Shown: positions 1 to 9,763 of the stretch, one piece after another
How positions within the stretch are numbered: position 1 is the first letter of the stretch
Layout of the letters: the number at the start of each line of letters is the position of its first letter
Source of the DNA: Halorussus caseinilyticus
GTDB taxonomy: Archaea > Halobacteriota > Halobacteria > Halobacteriales > Haladaptataceae
Assembly (NCBI RefSeq): GCF_029338395.1
Contig: NZ_CP119810.1
Span: 124,001-188,000 of the forward strand
Reading direction: 5' to 3'
Length of the DNA stretch: 64,000 nt
Made by a program: the position numbers and the translations under genes
Notes under the pieces: generated by a model
The model's input: the letters and a program-made list of their open reading frames with translations, nothing else
Told to the model about the DNA's origin: nothing
Database searches by the model: none

Positions 1-1
1 G

Positions 2-3000
2 TCGGACGCCGCGTTCGTCCCGACTCGACCGCAGGACGGACTCGCCGAGCGGACGGCCCGGCGCGTCGAGCGCGCGACCGAGTTCCGGAGTCTGCGCCGC
101 GAACGCGACCGAATCGGCGACCGGTTCGAGACGCTAGTCGAGGAGTCGCCCGACCCCATCGTGACGCTGGACGAGGACTGCGAAGTCGTGTTCGCCAACG
201 CCGCCGTCGAGCGCGTCTTCGGCTACGACCCCGAAGCAGTCGTCGGCGGGCCGGTCCAGCGACTCCTCGACGAGTCGGTCCACGACCAAGTGACCGAGAC
301 CGTCGAGTCGCTCTCCGCGGACGAGGGACACATCCAGCGCGACTACGTGGAACTGCCGGGCAAGCACCGCGAAGGCCACGACGTGCCGCTGGCGGTGTCG
401 TTCCGGGAGACCGAACGCGACGGCAGACACTACTTCTCGGCGGTCGTCCGGGACGTGAGCGAGCGCAAGCGACTCGAAGACCGCCTCGAAGCCGAGAAGC
501 GCAAGACCCGAGAACTCCACGAGGTCGCGGTCATACTCGAAGAGTGCGAGAGTGTCGAGGAGGTCTGCCGACTCGCCATCGAGACCGCAGAGCAGTTGCT
601 AGAGTTCGACCTTTGCGTGGTAGACACAGTTAACGACGACGAGCTCGTTCCGCAGGCCGTCTCGAAGGGCGTCCCGACCGACGGCTACTACACGACCACG
701 CCGCTGTCGGCCGAGGACAATCTCGCGGCCCGCGCCTACAGGGAAGGCCGGTCGCTCCGAACCAGTGACCTCCACGACGAGGGCGTGGACCCTGCCGCGA
801 GCGGCTATCGAGCGGCGCTGACCGTCCCAATCGCCGACTTGGGAGTGTTTCAGGCCGTCTCGAAGGAAGCCGACGCCTTCGGCGACAGCGACCGGGAACT
901 CGCGGAACTGCTCGCCTCCCACGTCGCCCAGTCGCTCCGGCGAATGCGGTCGGAGGCGGCCCTCGAAGCCGAACGCGACCGGTTCGCCGCGCTGTTCGAG
1001 AACATCCCCGAACCGACCATCGACTACGGCGTGCGCGACGGCCAATCGGTCGTCCACTCGGTCAACGAGGCCTTCGAAGAAGTGTTCGGCTACGACGCGA
1101 GCGAGGCCGTCGGCCGGAGGATAGACGAACTCATCGTCCCCGAAGACGAGCAATCCGAGTACGAGGTCCACCTCGACCAGTTGCGCGAGCAGGAACACCT
1201 CAACACCGAAGTCCGCCGCGTCGGGGCCGACGGGATGCGCGACTTCCTGCTCCGGACTGCGAAGGTGTCCGACGAGGGGAAGGGCGGGTACGCAATCTAC
1301 ACCGACATCACCGACCGCAAGCAGTTGGAGCGAGACCTGACCCGCGAGAAGCAGAAGATAGAGGAGCTACACCACGTCGCCGTCAAACTCGAAGGCTGTG
1401 ACACGCCCGAGGAAGTGTATCGCCGGACGGTCAACGCCGCCGAGGAGATTCTGAAGTTCGACATCTGTGGTATCGACGTTGAGGAGAACGGGTATCTCGT
1501 CCCGAAAGCCGCGTCCTCGGAGTTGGACGAAGCGGACTACGACGTGCTTCGCGCCGACGAGGGTCTCGCTGGCGAGACCTACCAGACCGGCGAGTCGTTC
1601 GTCGTGGACGACGTGTACGACGTTTCGAACGTGGAAATCGTGAGCGACAGGTATCGGTCGCTACTCAGCGTCCCGTTCGGCGACGAGGGTGTCCTGCAAG
1701 CGGGGTCACACACTCCCGACGAGTTCGACGCCGAGGACCTCCGACTGGCCGAACTGCTCGTCTCCCACGCGGCGGAGGCGCTGGTCCGGGTCCAGTCCGA
1801 GAGAGCGCTCCGCGAGGAGCGCGACCGGTTCGCCGCGCTGTTCGAGAACGTCCCCGAACCGACCGCGCGCTACGAACTGCACGACGGCGAACCTCGCATC
1901 CAGTCGGTCAACGAAGCGTTCGAGGAGACGTTCGGCTACGACGCGGAGGCGGCCCTCGGCGAGTCGTTAGACGACTTGCTCGTCCCGGACGACGCCACCG
2001 AGGAGGCCGAGCGACTCAACGAACTCGTCCAGCGAGGCGAACGCGTCGATGCGGAGGTCCAGCGCGAGGCCGACGACGGCATCCGGGACTTCCTGCTCCG
2101 CAACGCCGAGGTGTCGGGTGACGCCGGTAACTACGTCATCTACACCGACATCACCGAGCGCAAGCGCAACGAGGAGCGCCACCGCTCGATGACCGAGGAC
2201 GTGATGGACAACACCGACGTTGGCATCTTCGTCCTCGACGACGACTTTCAGGTGGCGTGGGCTAACTCCGCGGTGGCCGAGTACTTCGGTCTCGACAGGG
2301 AGCGAGTCCTCGGCGCGGACAAACGGACAGTCATCGAGGAGAACGTGTGTCACTCGGTCGAGAACTCCGAGGCGTTCGCCGAGACCGTGACCGCGACCTA
2401 CGACGACAACACCGGCGTCGAAGAGTTCACCTGTCACGTCACGCCCGACGACGGGCGGGTCGGCCGCCACCTCCAGCACCTCAGCAGGCCCATCGAATCG
2501 GGCCTGTACGCTGGCGGTCGGGTCGAACTCTACTACGACGTGACCGAACGCGTCGAGCGCGAGGAGATGCTCGACGCGCTTCACGGCGCGACCCGCGACC
2601 TGATGGCGGCCGAGCGCCAGCGCGACATCTGCGAGACGGCGGTCGAGACCGCACGCGACGTACTCGACATCCCCCACTCGTCGGTCTTCCGGTGGGACGA
2701 CGAGACCGAACGCCTCGAACCCTACATCATCCCCGAGGAGACGACCGCCAAAATGGGCGAGGCCCCATCGTTCGGGTACGGCGATGGCATCGTCGGCGAA
2801 GCCTTCGAGACCGGTGAGGCCGCCGTCTTCGACGACGCCCAACTCGACCCGCAGGCGCTCGACGGAGGGTCCGACGAGATTCGGGGCTTCGGCGTGTTCC
2901 CGCTGGGCGACTGGGGCGTGATGACCGTCGCGTCGCTGTCGGTCGGCGCGTTCGACGGATACGAAATCGACCTCGTGCGGGTGCTGGCGGCCAACGCCGA

Positions 3001-4240
3001 AGTCGCGCTGAACCGCGCGGCCCGCGAGGAAGAGCTGTCCGAACAGCGGAGCCAACTCGCCGAACTCGACCGCATCAACGCGGTCATCCGAGACGTGGAC
3101 CAACTGCTGGTTCGGGCCTCGACGCGCGAGGAAATCGCCCAAGCCGTCTGCGACCGTCTGGCGAAGTCCGACCACTACCAGTTCGCGTGGACAGGCGAGG
3201 CGATGGCCGGGTCGAGTCAGGCCGAACCCACCGCGTGGGCGGGTCTCGAAGAGGGCTACCTCGAACGAATCAGGGAGATGCGCGACGAGACGCCGACCGG
3301 CCCGGCCCAGAAAGCGCTGGACACCGGGAAGGTGCAGGTCGTCCAGAGCGTCTCCGACGACGAGGACTTCGAACCGTGGCGCGAGGAGGCGCTGAAGCGG
3401 GGCTATCAATCGACCGCGGCGCTTCCGCTCCGCTACCGCGAGACGGTCTACGGCGTCCTCTGCGTCTACGCCGACCGAGCGAACGCCTTCGACGCCCGCG
3501 AGCAGGCGGTGCTGGCGGAACTCGGCGAGACCATCGGCCACGCCATCAACGCCGCCGAGAACAAGAAGGCGCTCCTCTCGGACGACGTGGTGGAAGTCGA
3601 GTTCGAGATTCACGACGGGAAGGGCTTCTTCTCGCGGGTCCCCCGCGAGGAAGGCGGCACGTTCACGCTCGAGGGTGTGACGATGACCGCAGACGGGTCG
3701 TTCGTCTACTTCATGACGGTGGACGGACTCGACCCCGACCGAGTGTCGGAGTTGTCCGACGACGCGCCGGACGTAGAGCAGGCCCGCCTCGTCAACGAAC
3801 ACGAGGACGGCGACCTGTTCGAGTTCGTCTACACCGGGCCGTCGCCGTTGCAGGGTCTGGCCGACCACGGCGGGACGCTCCGGTACGCGAAGTTCACCGC
3901 CGAGCGCGGCCGGAGCATCGTGGAACTTCCACGGAACGCCGACGTGCGTCCGGTGGTGGAGTCGATTCAGGAGAGCGTCCCGAACACGGAAGTCGTCGCC
4001 CAGCGCGAACGCGAGCGACCGGCGCGCACCGTCGAGGAGTTCCGGACCTCGCTGGAGGAGGACCTGACCGAGCGCCAGCGGTCGGCGCTCGACGCGGCCT
4101 ACTACGCCGGGTTCTTCGAGTGGCCCCGCGAGAGTACCGGCGAGGAGGTCAGCGACTCGCTGGGCGTCTCCGCGCCGACGTTCCACCAGCACCTGCGCGT
4201 GGGCGAGCGGAAGTTGCTGTCCGCGTTCTTGGACGAGTAG
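2..4240 (+). CDS. Giant PAS/GAF sensor with Bat-type HTH output, 5' end cut off
   Basis: The reading frame is open from base 2, so the gene begins upstream of the window; an internal methionine near base 161 is not the true start. The visible protein has a PAS domain, then GAF, PAS, GAF, PAS, PAS and two or three GAF-like domains, followed by a bacterio-opsin-activator (Bat) C-terminal domain and a terminal helix-turn-helix (HTH_10) with the segment SDSLGVSAPTFHQHLR. Two PAS-GAF units are near copies of each other (both start RDRFAALFEN), so the protein grew by internal duplication. Proteins of this family are cytoplasmic sensors that bind DNA; a receiver domain often lies in front, but that part is outside the window. 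The ligand and target genes cannot be inferred. Confidence 0.93.
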   Translation, partial: SDAAFVPTRPQDGLAERTARRVERATEFRSLRRERDRIGDRFETLVEESPDPIVTLDEDCEVVFANAAVERVFGYDPEAVVGGPVQRLLDESVHDQVTETVESLSADEGHIQRDYVELPGKHREGHDVPLAVSFRETERDGRHYFSAVVRDVSERKRLEDRLEAEKRKTRELHEVAVILEECESVEEVCRLAIETAEQLLEFDLCVVDTVNDDELVPQAVSKGVPTDGYYTTTPLSAEDNLAARAYREGRSLRTSDLHDEGVDPAASGYRAALTVPIADLGVFQAVSKEADAFGDSDRELAELLASHVAQSLRRMRSEAALEAERDRFAALFENIPEPTIDYGVRDGQSVVHSVNEAFEEVFGYDASEAVGRRIDELIVPEDEQSEYEVHLDQLREQEHLNTEVRRVGADGMRDFLLRTAKVSDEGKGGYAIYTDITDRKQLERDLTREKQKIEELHHVAVKLEGCDTPEEVYRRTVNAAEEILKFDICGIDVEENGYLVPKAASSELDEADYDVLRADEGLAGETYQTGESFVVDDVYDVSNVEIVSDRYRSLLSVPFGDEGVLQAGSHTPDEFDAEDLRLAELLVSHAAEALVRVQSERALREERDRFAALFENVPEPTARYELHDGEPRIQSVNEAFEETFGYDAEAALGESLDDLLVPDDATEEAERLNELVQRGERVDAEVQREADDGIRDFLLRNAEVSGDAGNYVIYTDITERKRNEERHRSMTEDVMDNTDVGIFVLDDDFQVAWANSAVAEYFGLDRERVLGADKRTVIEENVCHSVENSEAFAETVTATYDDNTGVEEFTCHVTPDDGRVGRHLQHLSRPIESGLYAGGRVELYYDVTERVEREEMLDALHGATRDLMAAERQRDICETAVETARDVLDIPHSSVFRWDDETERLEPYIIPEETTAKMGEAPSFGYGDGIVGEAFETGEAAVFDDAQLDPQALDGGSDEIRGFGVFPLGDWGVMTVASLSVGAFDGYEIDLVRVLAANAEVALNRAAREEELSEQRSQLAELDRINAVIRDVDQLLVRASTREEIAQAVCDRLAKSDHYQFAWTGEAMAGSSQAEPTAWAGLEEGYLERIREMRDETPTGPAQKALDTGKVQVVQSVSDDEDFEPWREEALKRGYQSTAALPLRYRETVYGVLCVYADRANAFDAREQAVLAELGETIGHAINAAENKKALLSDDVVEVEFEIHDGKGFFSRVPREEGGTFTLEGVTMTADGSFVYFMTVDGLDPDRVSELSDDAPDVEQARLVNEHEDGDLFEFVYTGPSPLQGLADHGGTLRYAKFTAERGRSIVELPRNADVRPVVESIQESVPNTEVVAQRERERPARTVEEFRTSLEEDLTERQRSALDAAYYAGFFEWPRESTGEEVSDSLGVSAPTFHQHLRVGERKLLSAFLDE

Positions 4241-4324
4241 CGGGTTCAAGACGTTGCAGGACTCATCTGGGGCGGTGATAGACTCGTTACTGCGACGGCG
4301 ACGGCGCGATTTCGAAGGAGCTAG

Positions 4325-4462
4325 CTTCGGGCTTGAGCCAATCATACCGCAACCGCGACGGCCACACCCTCCCCAACCGACTCGCTCGTTCCCTGCGGTC
4401 ACTCGCTCGTCCCTCGCGCGGATGGGCGCGGCCACTCGCGGGCCGCGCCCGCACGCGCCAGC
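4325..4462 (-). repeat. Dispersed intergenic element, copy A
   Basis: This fills most of the 310-base gap between two convergent genes. Read on the minus strand it has a GC-rich hairpin block, a GACGAGCGAGTG-like block, a GGTTGGGGAGG block and, at its end, the conserved box TGATTGGCTCAAGCC. The same order of blocks occurs near 6.0, 34.5, 43.2, 48.8, 51.05 and 51.27 kb. No open reading frame is conserved between copies, so it is a non-coding repeat. Its function is unknown to me. Confidence 0.75.
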
Positions 4463-4550
4463 TCGGAACGATAGGACTGTCCTTACCAATGAAGTACATT
4501 GCTCAAGTAACGAGGATTCTTTCCGAGGACTCACGAAAGCAGTCTTCGTC

Positions 4551-5624
4551 TCAGAACGTGAAGCCGTGCTTCTCGGTGATGTGGTGGGCCGCTGTCCCCC
4601 AGACGTAGTTCTCGCCGGGCCACCACGTCCGGGCGTTGTTGAACCCGCCGACCAGCACGCCCGCGTCGGGGTCGTCGGGGTCCGGGTGGTAGTTGACCGA
4701 CCCGCTGTCGCCGTCGGCGAACCCCGATTCGCGGCCCCACTTGAGTTGCCCGTGCTTGCAGACAGCCCCGTACGCGCATGTGAAGCCGTCTACCGCCTGA
4801 ATCTCTCCTTTCGTGTGGCCCGTCTTGACGCCGATTTTTTCGAGCGGTTCGCCCGCGGCTTTCAGGTCCGCGAGGCCCGCCTTCGTGAACTGACCGAGAA
4901 CGCGGCCCGGCGACTCCTCGCGGATGCGGTGGAGCGGTCGGTACCCCGACGTTGGCCGAGCGCAAACGAGGTCCGACTTCGGGTAGCCAGCGCGCACCGA
5001 CCCGATTTCGGTCCGGTCGCCGTCGAGCAGGTAGAGCGACTTCCCCTCGTTGTCGGTGCCGCCGAAGACGTGGTTCGCCGTGGCGAAGTACAGCGACCCG
5101 TCGGCCGGGTCGCGCATCGCCGGTGCGAGCGTGCCGTAGAGTTCGTCGCTGGCGATTCGGACGCTCCCCGGCACGCCCTCGCCGACCACCGCCGAATCCG
5201 ACGGGTCGCCGGGCGGGTCGCGGTCCGGCCGGGACCCGCCCGGCGACACCTTCCGGACTTCGACCGGCGTGTCCTCGACTCGCTCGGGCACCGCGCCGCG
5301 GGCCTCCTCCGCGGTGACTTCGACGCGGATGGAGGCGTTCGACCCGCCGTACTCGCCCGGCGCGACGGCGGACGAGGCGACGCCCTCGCGCGAAATCACT
5401 TCGAGCGTCCGGTGGGCCGCCAGCGCCGACCGGAAGTCCTCGTACCAGTCGGCGGGCACCGTCTTGCGCCGGGGCCGGACCCCACCGCCGTCGCGCACCA
5501 ACCCGTAGACTATCGGCACCTCGTCGCGGCCCGACGCCCGCACGTCCTCGGCGGTGAGCAACGACGCCGAGAGCGCGCCGAACCCGAGGCTCAGAAGCGT
5601 GTCCACGAATCGACGCCGCCCCAT
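4551..5624 (-). CDS. Secreted trypsin-like serine protease, Tat signal
   Basis: The protein is a chymotrypsin-fold serine protease of about 357 residues. The likely triad is His185 (in TANHVFGG), Asp218 (KSDLVCARP) and Ser307 (in DGDSGS). The start at 5624 was chosen because it puts a twin-arginine stretch, GRRRFVDTLLSLGFG, at the N-terminus, as expected for Tat export; in-frame ATGs at 5684 and 5696 would bury it. A long N-terminal region of about 150 residues before the protease domain may be a propeptide. The domain has few recognisable features beyond the triad, and the substrate is unknown. It stands alone between two copies of the dispersed repeat. Confidence 0.8.
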   Translation of the reverse strand: MGRRRFVDTLLSLGFGALSASLLTAEDVRASGRDEVPIVYGLVRDGGGVRPRRKTVPADWYEDFRSALAAHRTLEVISREGVASSAVAPGEYGGSNASIRVEVTAEEARGAVPERVEDTPVEVRKVSPGGSRPDRDPPGDPSDSAVVGEGVPGSVRIASDELYGTLAPAMRDPADGSLYFATANHVFGGTDNEGKSLYLLDGDRTEIGSVRAGYPKSDLVCARPTSGYRPLHRIREESPGRVLGQFTKAGLADLKAAGEPLEKIGVKTGHTKGEIQAVDGFTCAYGAVCKHGQLKWGRESGFADGDSGSVNYHPDPDDPDAGVLVGGFNNARTWWPGENYVWGTAAHHITEKHGFTF

Positions 5625-5910
5625 CGTCCCAACCGGTTCGCCGTGGACGGCGCTAATCCGGTTTCCCGTGTCGTCTTCCCCCATTTTCCCGCACACTCGT
5701 ACACCGGACTGTCACTTGAAACTGCTTGCCCGCCGAGAGTGGGGTTCGGTTGGTCCAACCCGACCGCGGCGTCGTGAAAACGTCGTGGGAGGAGTTTCGT
5801 CTGTGCGTCTTAAACGTCGGGGTCGTTTCGGGGGTGACTCTGCTTTCGGTAGGGACCGACACCAGAGAAGAGCGTCGGGGAAGTACGACGGAAAGGGCAG
5901 AGAAGCTATC

Positions 5911-6113
5911 TACAGGCTTGAGCCAATCATCCCGCAACCGCACGGCACCGCCACCGCGGACCACATCCCTCCCCAACCGACTCCTTCGCTCCCTCCGGTC
6001 GCTCAGTCGTCCGCCGTCGGAAACGAGTTCCGACGAGCCTTCGGTCACTTCGTTCCCGAAGACCTCGCGCGGATGGGCGCGGCCACTCGCGGGCCGCGCC
6101 CGCACGCGCCGGA
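5911..6113 (-). repeat. Dispersed intergenic element, copy B (long form)
   Basis: This occupies the middle of the 540-base gap between the protease and the next minus-strand gene. It carries the same blocks as the other copies: the box TGATTGGCTCAAGCC at its left edge (minus strand), the CCTCCCCAACCGA block, and a GC-rich inverted repeat (GGCGCGGCC...GGCCGCGCC) near 6075-6105. It is longer than the other copies because of an extra segment of about 60 bases near 6010-6065 that repeats the themes of GAACGAAGTGAC and GGAAACGAG. Confidence 0.75.
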
Positions 6114-6166
6114 GATTCACGGATAGTACTCGAAAAGTCGAAACCGAAACACTACCAACGAGAGCG

Positions 6167-6433
6167 TCACGTCGGACCGAGAACCGCGTCGGTCTCCACC
6201 TCGGTCACGGCGTCGAACTCGCAGACGGCCTCGATGTCGGTCTGGCCGACTTCCACCAGCAAGCGGTCGAACCGGAGTTCCCGGGCCACCTCGCCGCCGA
6301 GCGATTCGACTCGCTCGGCGACCTCCAGCTCCGCGTCGTCTGCGCCCTCCGCGAGAGTCAAGACGAGGCGGACCGTCTCGCCGGGAATCGGGTCGCGCCG
6401 GAGCGACCGGACCGTGTGGCTCAGGTAGGTCAT
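6167..6433 (-). CDS. Small hypothetical protein coupled to the M24 peptidase gene
   Basis: This encodes 88 residues. Its ATG overlaps the TGA stop of the upstream peptidase gene (ATGA), which indicates translational coupling and a shared transcript. The sequence is acidic, with an alternating strand/helix pattern (VRLVLTLAEG, then a helix around AELEVAERVESLGGEV, then FDRLLVEVGQTDIEAV and a final strand), suggesting a small ferredoxin-like fold such as those of peptidase pro-regions or ACT-like domains. That fold guess is inference. No cysteines or catalytic motif stand out, and I do not recognise the family. Its position suggests a role tied to the peptidase. Confidence 0.75.
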   Translation of the reverse strand: MTYLSHTVRSLRRDPIPGETVRLVLTLAEGADDAELEVAERVESLGGEVARELRFDRLLVEVGQTDIEAVCEFDAVTEVETDAVLGPT

Positions 6434-7539
6434 AGCGGTTCCCACGTCCGCGGCGAGTCGTTCAGTCGCTCGCACCCCGATTCGGTCACGGCCACGAGGT
6501 CCTCGATGCGGACGCCGAACTCCCCCGGCAGGTAGACGCCGGGTTCGACGCTGAACACCATCCCCGGTTCGAGTTCCGTCTCGTCGCCGTCCACGATGTA
6601 GGGGTCCTCGTGAACGTCGAGACCGACGCCGTGGCCCGTCCGGTGGACGAACCGGTCGCCGTAGCCCGCGTCTTCGATGACCTCGCGCGCGGCCCGGTCG
6701 ATTTCCTCGGCGCGGACGCCGGGTTCGACCGCCTCGACCGCGGCTTGCTGGGCCTCGTGGACCACCTCGTGGACCTCCGCGAACCCCTCCGGCGGGTCGC
6801 CCGCGAACACCACCGTCCGGGTCTGGTCGCCGGGGTAGTCGTCCGCGTACGCGCCGAAGTCGAGAACCACCGGGTCGCCGCGCCGAATCTCCCGGTCGTC
6901 GTGGCGGTGGTGGGGTTTGGCTCCGTTGGGACCCGACCCCGCGATGGTGCCGAACGCGACTTCCTCGCCGCCGTTCTCGGCGAGTCGCCGGTCGATTTCG
7001 GCGGCGAGTTCGGTCTCGGTCATCCCGATTGCGTCCTCGCCCAACTCCCGAATCTCGACGCTCACCTCGTCGGCGAGTTGGCCCGCCCGCCGGAGCGCCG
7101 CGAGTTCGGTCTCGTCCTTGCGCATCCGCAGGTCGTCGAACACCTCGCTGGCGAGACCGAACGTGGCGTCCGGCAGGGTCTCGCGGAGGTCTTGGGTGAA
7201 CAGCGCCCACATCGTGTCGTCCACGAGCAGACGGCCGCCGCGCAAGTCCATCTCGTCTGCGAGGTCCGAAACGACCGCGATCGGGTCCTCGCCGTCGGCC
7301 CAGAGCCGAACGTCCTCGACCCACGAGGCGTCCCGAATCTGCTCGTCGTACATCTCCGGCGCGACGAACGCCGGTTCGCCCTCGCTCGGAATCACCAGAA
7401 ACAGGTGGCGCTCCATCGGTTCCTCGCGGAACCCCGAGGCGTAGAAGAGGTTGGTACTCGGGAACAGGACGGCCGCGTCCGCGCCCGCGTCGGCCAGTCG
7501 GTCCTGACACCGCCGGGTTCGGTCCTCGAACGCACTCAT
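6430..7539 (-). CDS. M24 family Xaa-Pro dipeptidase/aminopeptidase
   Basis: The 369-residue protein is a pita-bread metallopeptidase that removes residues next to proline. The metal ligands are visible: two aspartates in VLDFGAYADDYPGDQT, a histidine in HRTGHGVGLDVHE, and glutamates in FSVEPGVY and VRIEDLV. The N-terminal creatinase-like domain contains the FYASGFREEP segment typical of Xaa-Pro peptidases. The start at 7539 (MSAFEDRTRR) is preferred; the frame stays open upstream to 7641, but those residues look like translated promoter DNA. It probably works in the cytoplasm on peptides from protein turnover. The next gene overlaps its stop codon. Confidence 0.92.
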   Translation of the reverse strand: MSAFEDRTRRCQDRLADAGADAAVLFPSTNLFYASGFREEPMERHLFLVIPSEGEPAFVAPEMYDEQIRDASWVEDVRLWADGEDPIAVVSDLADEMDLRGGRLLVDDTMWALFTQDLRETLPDATFGLASEVFDDLRMRKDETELAALRRAGQLADEVSVEIRELGEDAIGMTETELAAEIDRRLAENGGEEVAFGTIAGSGPNGAKPHHRHDDREIRRGDPVVLDFGAYADDYPGDQTRTVVFAGDPPEGFAEVHEVVHEAQQAAVEAVEPGVRAEEIDRAAREVIEDAGYGDRFVHRTGHGVGLDVHEDPYIVDGDETELEPGMVFSVEPGVYLPGEFGVRIEDLVAVTESGCERLNDSPRTWEPL

Positions 7540-7673
7540 GGGAAGCAGTTGCGCGGGAGGCGATTTAAAAGTAGCCGAGCGCCGCCGGAGCGAAAGGGAC
7601 GCGAATCGACTTTCGCGGTGCGCCGGTGCGGACCGGCGCACCTCGACCGGTCGGACCCTGCCCCTTCAGCTAA

Positions 7674-8792
7674 GTGGAACCGCGTGGTAAGCAGTCCGTG
7701 GTTCGGGACCGAGTGGCCGAGTTTTCGGTCGAGTACGTGCAAGCACTGGACGAGGAGGGGAATCTGGACGAGACGGTCGCGCCGGACGTATCCGAAGACC
7801 GACTGCTCGAGCTGTACCGACTCATGCGCCTCTCCCGGCGGGTGGACGAGCGCGCGGTCGCGCTCCAGCGCCGCGGCGAGTTGGGAACCTACGCGCCGGG
7901 TATCGGACAGGAGGCCGCACAGGTCGGGTCCGCAGTCGCGCTGAAACCGGAGGGATGGATGGTGCCCTCGTTCCGCGAAGGAGCGGCCTTCCTCACGAGG
8001 GGGACGCCGATTCACCGCCTGCTGTGGTACTCGATGGGGATGGAGGAGGGCGCGGAGGTCTCGGGAGCTACCTTCCCGCCGTCGATTCCCGTCGGGTCGC
8101 AGGCGCTCCACGCCGCGGGTCTCGGGTGGGCACAGGAGATAACCGGCGCAGACGAGGCGGCGCTGGCGTACTTCGGCGACGGCGCGACGAGTCAGGGCGA
8201 CGTGTACGAGGCGATGAACGTCGCGGGGGTGCTGGACGCCCACTGCGTCTTCCTCTGTCAGAACAACCAGTGGGCGATTTCGGTCCCCCGGCGGGGACAG
8301 AGCCGGGCCGAGACGCTCGCACAGAAGGCCGTCGCCGCGGGCATCGAGGGCGTACAGGTTGACGGCAACGACGTGTTGGGCGTCCTCGCGGTCACGCGCG
8401 ACGCGCTCGACTCCGCGCGCGAGGGCGACCCCGTGCTGATAGAGGCGCTGACCTACCGGCGGTCGATGCACACGACCAGCGACGACCCACGAGTGTATCG
8501 CACCGACGAGGAGGAGGCCGAGTGGGAGCGACGCGACCCCATCGAGCGGTTCGAGACGTACCTCCGGGACGAGGGCTTGCTCGACGACGAGCGAGTCGCG
8601 GCAATCGGCGAGGAAATCGAGGACGTGATTGCCGACGAAATCGACCGCGCGAAGGAAGGTCAGCGACAGGTCGTGCCCGCCGAGATGTTCGACTACGTAT
8701 TCGCGGAGACCCCGCCGGAACTCCGGCGACAGCGGGCCGCGTTCGAGTCCGAACGGTCGCGCGCCTCCGAAGAGGTGTCCGACGATGGCTAA
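7674..8792 (+). CDS. 2-oxoacid dehydrogenase E1 component, alpha subunit
   Basis: The 372-residue protein is the thiamine-diphosphate-binding half of a pyruvate or branched-chain 2-oxoacid dehydrogenase E1. The ThDP motif runs from Gly168-Asp169-Gly170 (GDGATSQGDVYEAMNVAG) to Asn197 (CQNN). Reading starts at a GTG (7674); the first residues before VRDRVAEFSVEYVQ may be variable. The beta-subunit gene overlaps by 8 bases, so the two are co-translated. No E2 lipoyl acyltransferase or E3 gene follows, which differs from the usual E1a-E1b-E2-E3 order. In haloarchaea several such paralogues act on branched 2-oxoacids or have unknown substrates, so the substrate is left open. Confidence 0.92.
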   Translation: MEPRGKQSVVRDRVAEFSVEYVQALDEEGNLDETVAPDVSEDRLLELYRLMRLSRRVDERAVALQRRGELGTYAPGIGQEAAQVGSAVALKPEGWMVPSFREGAAFLTRGTPIHRLLWYSMGMEEGAEVSGATFPPSIPVGSQALHAAGLGWAQEITGADEAALAYFGDGATSQGDVYEAMNVAGVLDAHCVFLCQNNQWAISVPRRGQSRAETLAQKAVAAGIEGVQVDGNDVLGVLAVTRDALDSAREGDPVLIEALTYRRSMHTTSDDPRVYRTDEEEAEWERRDPIERFETYLRDEGLLDDERVAAIGEEIEDVIADEIDRAKEGQRQVVPAEMFDYVFAETPPELRRQRAAFESERSRASEEVSDDG

Positions 8793-9753
8793 CGAACTCC
8801 GACTCGTCGAGGCGATTCGGGAGGCGCTCGCCGACGAGATGGCCCGCGACGACTCGGTGGTGGTCTACGGCGAGGACGTGGGCGTCAACGGCGGCGTGTT
8901 CCGAGCGACCCGCGACCTCTACGAGGAGTTTCCCGACCAAGTGTACGACACGCCGCTGGCGGAGTCGGCGATTCTGGGCCTCGGAGTCGGACTGGGCGCG
9001 TACGGACTCGTCCCGGTCGCCGAAATCCAGTTCGCCAGTTTCGCGTTTCAGGGGTTCCACCAGTTGCACCAACACGCCTCCCGAATGCGGAGTCGGACGC
9101 GCGGGGCGCTGTCGGTGCCGATGACGGTCCGAACGCCCTACGGCGGCGGCATCCGTGCGCTCGAACTCCACTCCGAGAGCTACGAGGCGGGGTACGCCCA
9201 CGTTCCCGGCTTGAAGACGGTCGTGCCGTCGAATCCGGCCGACGCGAAAGGGTTGCTCACCGCGGCCATCCGAGACCCCGACCCGGTGCTGTTCCTCGAA
9301 CCGACCAAGCGATACCGGGCCTCGCGCGAACCCGTGCCCGAGGACGACCACACCGTCCCGCTCGGGGAGGCCGCGGTCGTTCGGGAAGGGTCGGACGTGA
9401 CCGTCGTGGCGTGGGGCGCGATGCTGGCCGAGACCCTCGACGCGGCGGCGGCGAGCGACGCGAGCGCCGAGGTAATCGACCTCCGGACGGTCTCCCCGAT
9501 GGACTCGGAGGCGATACTGAATTCGGTCCGAAAGACCGGCCGGTGCGTCGTGGTCCACGAGGCCCCGCGGACCGGGGGTCTCGCGGCCGAGATTATCGCC
9601 CGCATCAACGACGACGCGCTCTACCACCTCGAAGCGCCGGTCGAGCGGGTGACCGGGTACGACGTTCCCTTCCCGATGTTCGCCCGCGAGGACGCCTACC
9701 GGCCGGACGCCGAGCGCATTCGGCGGGGCATCGAGCGAGCGCTGTCGGCGTGA
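8785..9753 (+). CDS. 2-oxoacid dehydrogenase E1 component, beta subunit
   Basis: This 322-residue protein is the transketolase-like beta subunit that pairs with the preceding alpha chain to form the E1 heterotetramer. Diagnostic segments are VVVYGEDVGVNGGVFRAT near the N-terminus, TPLAESAILGLGVGLGAYG, and the C-terminal transketolase domain with VIDLRTVSPMD and VVHEAPRTGG. The start ATG at 8785 lies inside the end of the alpha-subunit gene. A perfect hairpin follows the stop codon, so the transcript probably ends here with just the two E1 genes. Confidence 0.92.
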   Translation: MANELRLVEAIREALADEMARDDSVVVYGEDVGVNGGVFRATRDLYEEFPDQVYDTPLAESAILGLGVGLGAYGLVPVAEIQFASFAFQGFHQLHQHASRMRSRTRGALSVPMTVRTPYGGGIRALELHSESYEAGYAHVPGLKTVVPSNPADAKGLLTAAIRDPDPVLFLEPTKRYRASREPVPEDDHTVPLGEAAVVREGSDVTVVAWGAMLAETLDAAAASDASAEVIDLRTVSPMDSEAILNSVRKTGRCVVVHEAPRTGGLAAEIIARINDDALYHLEAPVERVTGYDVPFPMFAREDAYRPDAERIRRGIERALSA

Positions 9754-9763
9754 GGTCGGCGGG

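Noticed and set aside
4333-4345. T-loop or C/D-box RNA reading of the conserved TTGAGCCAATCAT box
   Set aside because: GGTTCAAGCC resembles a T-loop and CTGA a D box, but the stems needed are not present in most copies.
1967-4534. Long minus-strand ORF of 855 codons opposite the PAS/GAF gene
   Set aside because: It is an antisense shadow in high-G+C DNA; the plus-strand frame has clear domains and this one has none.
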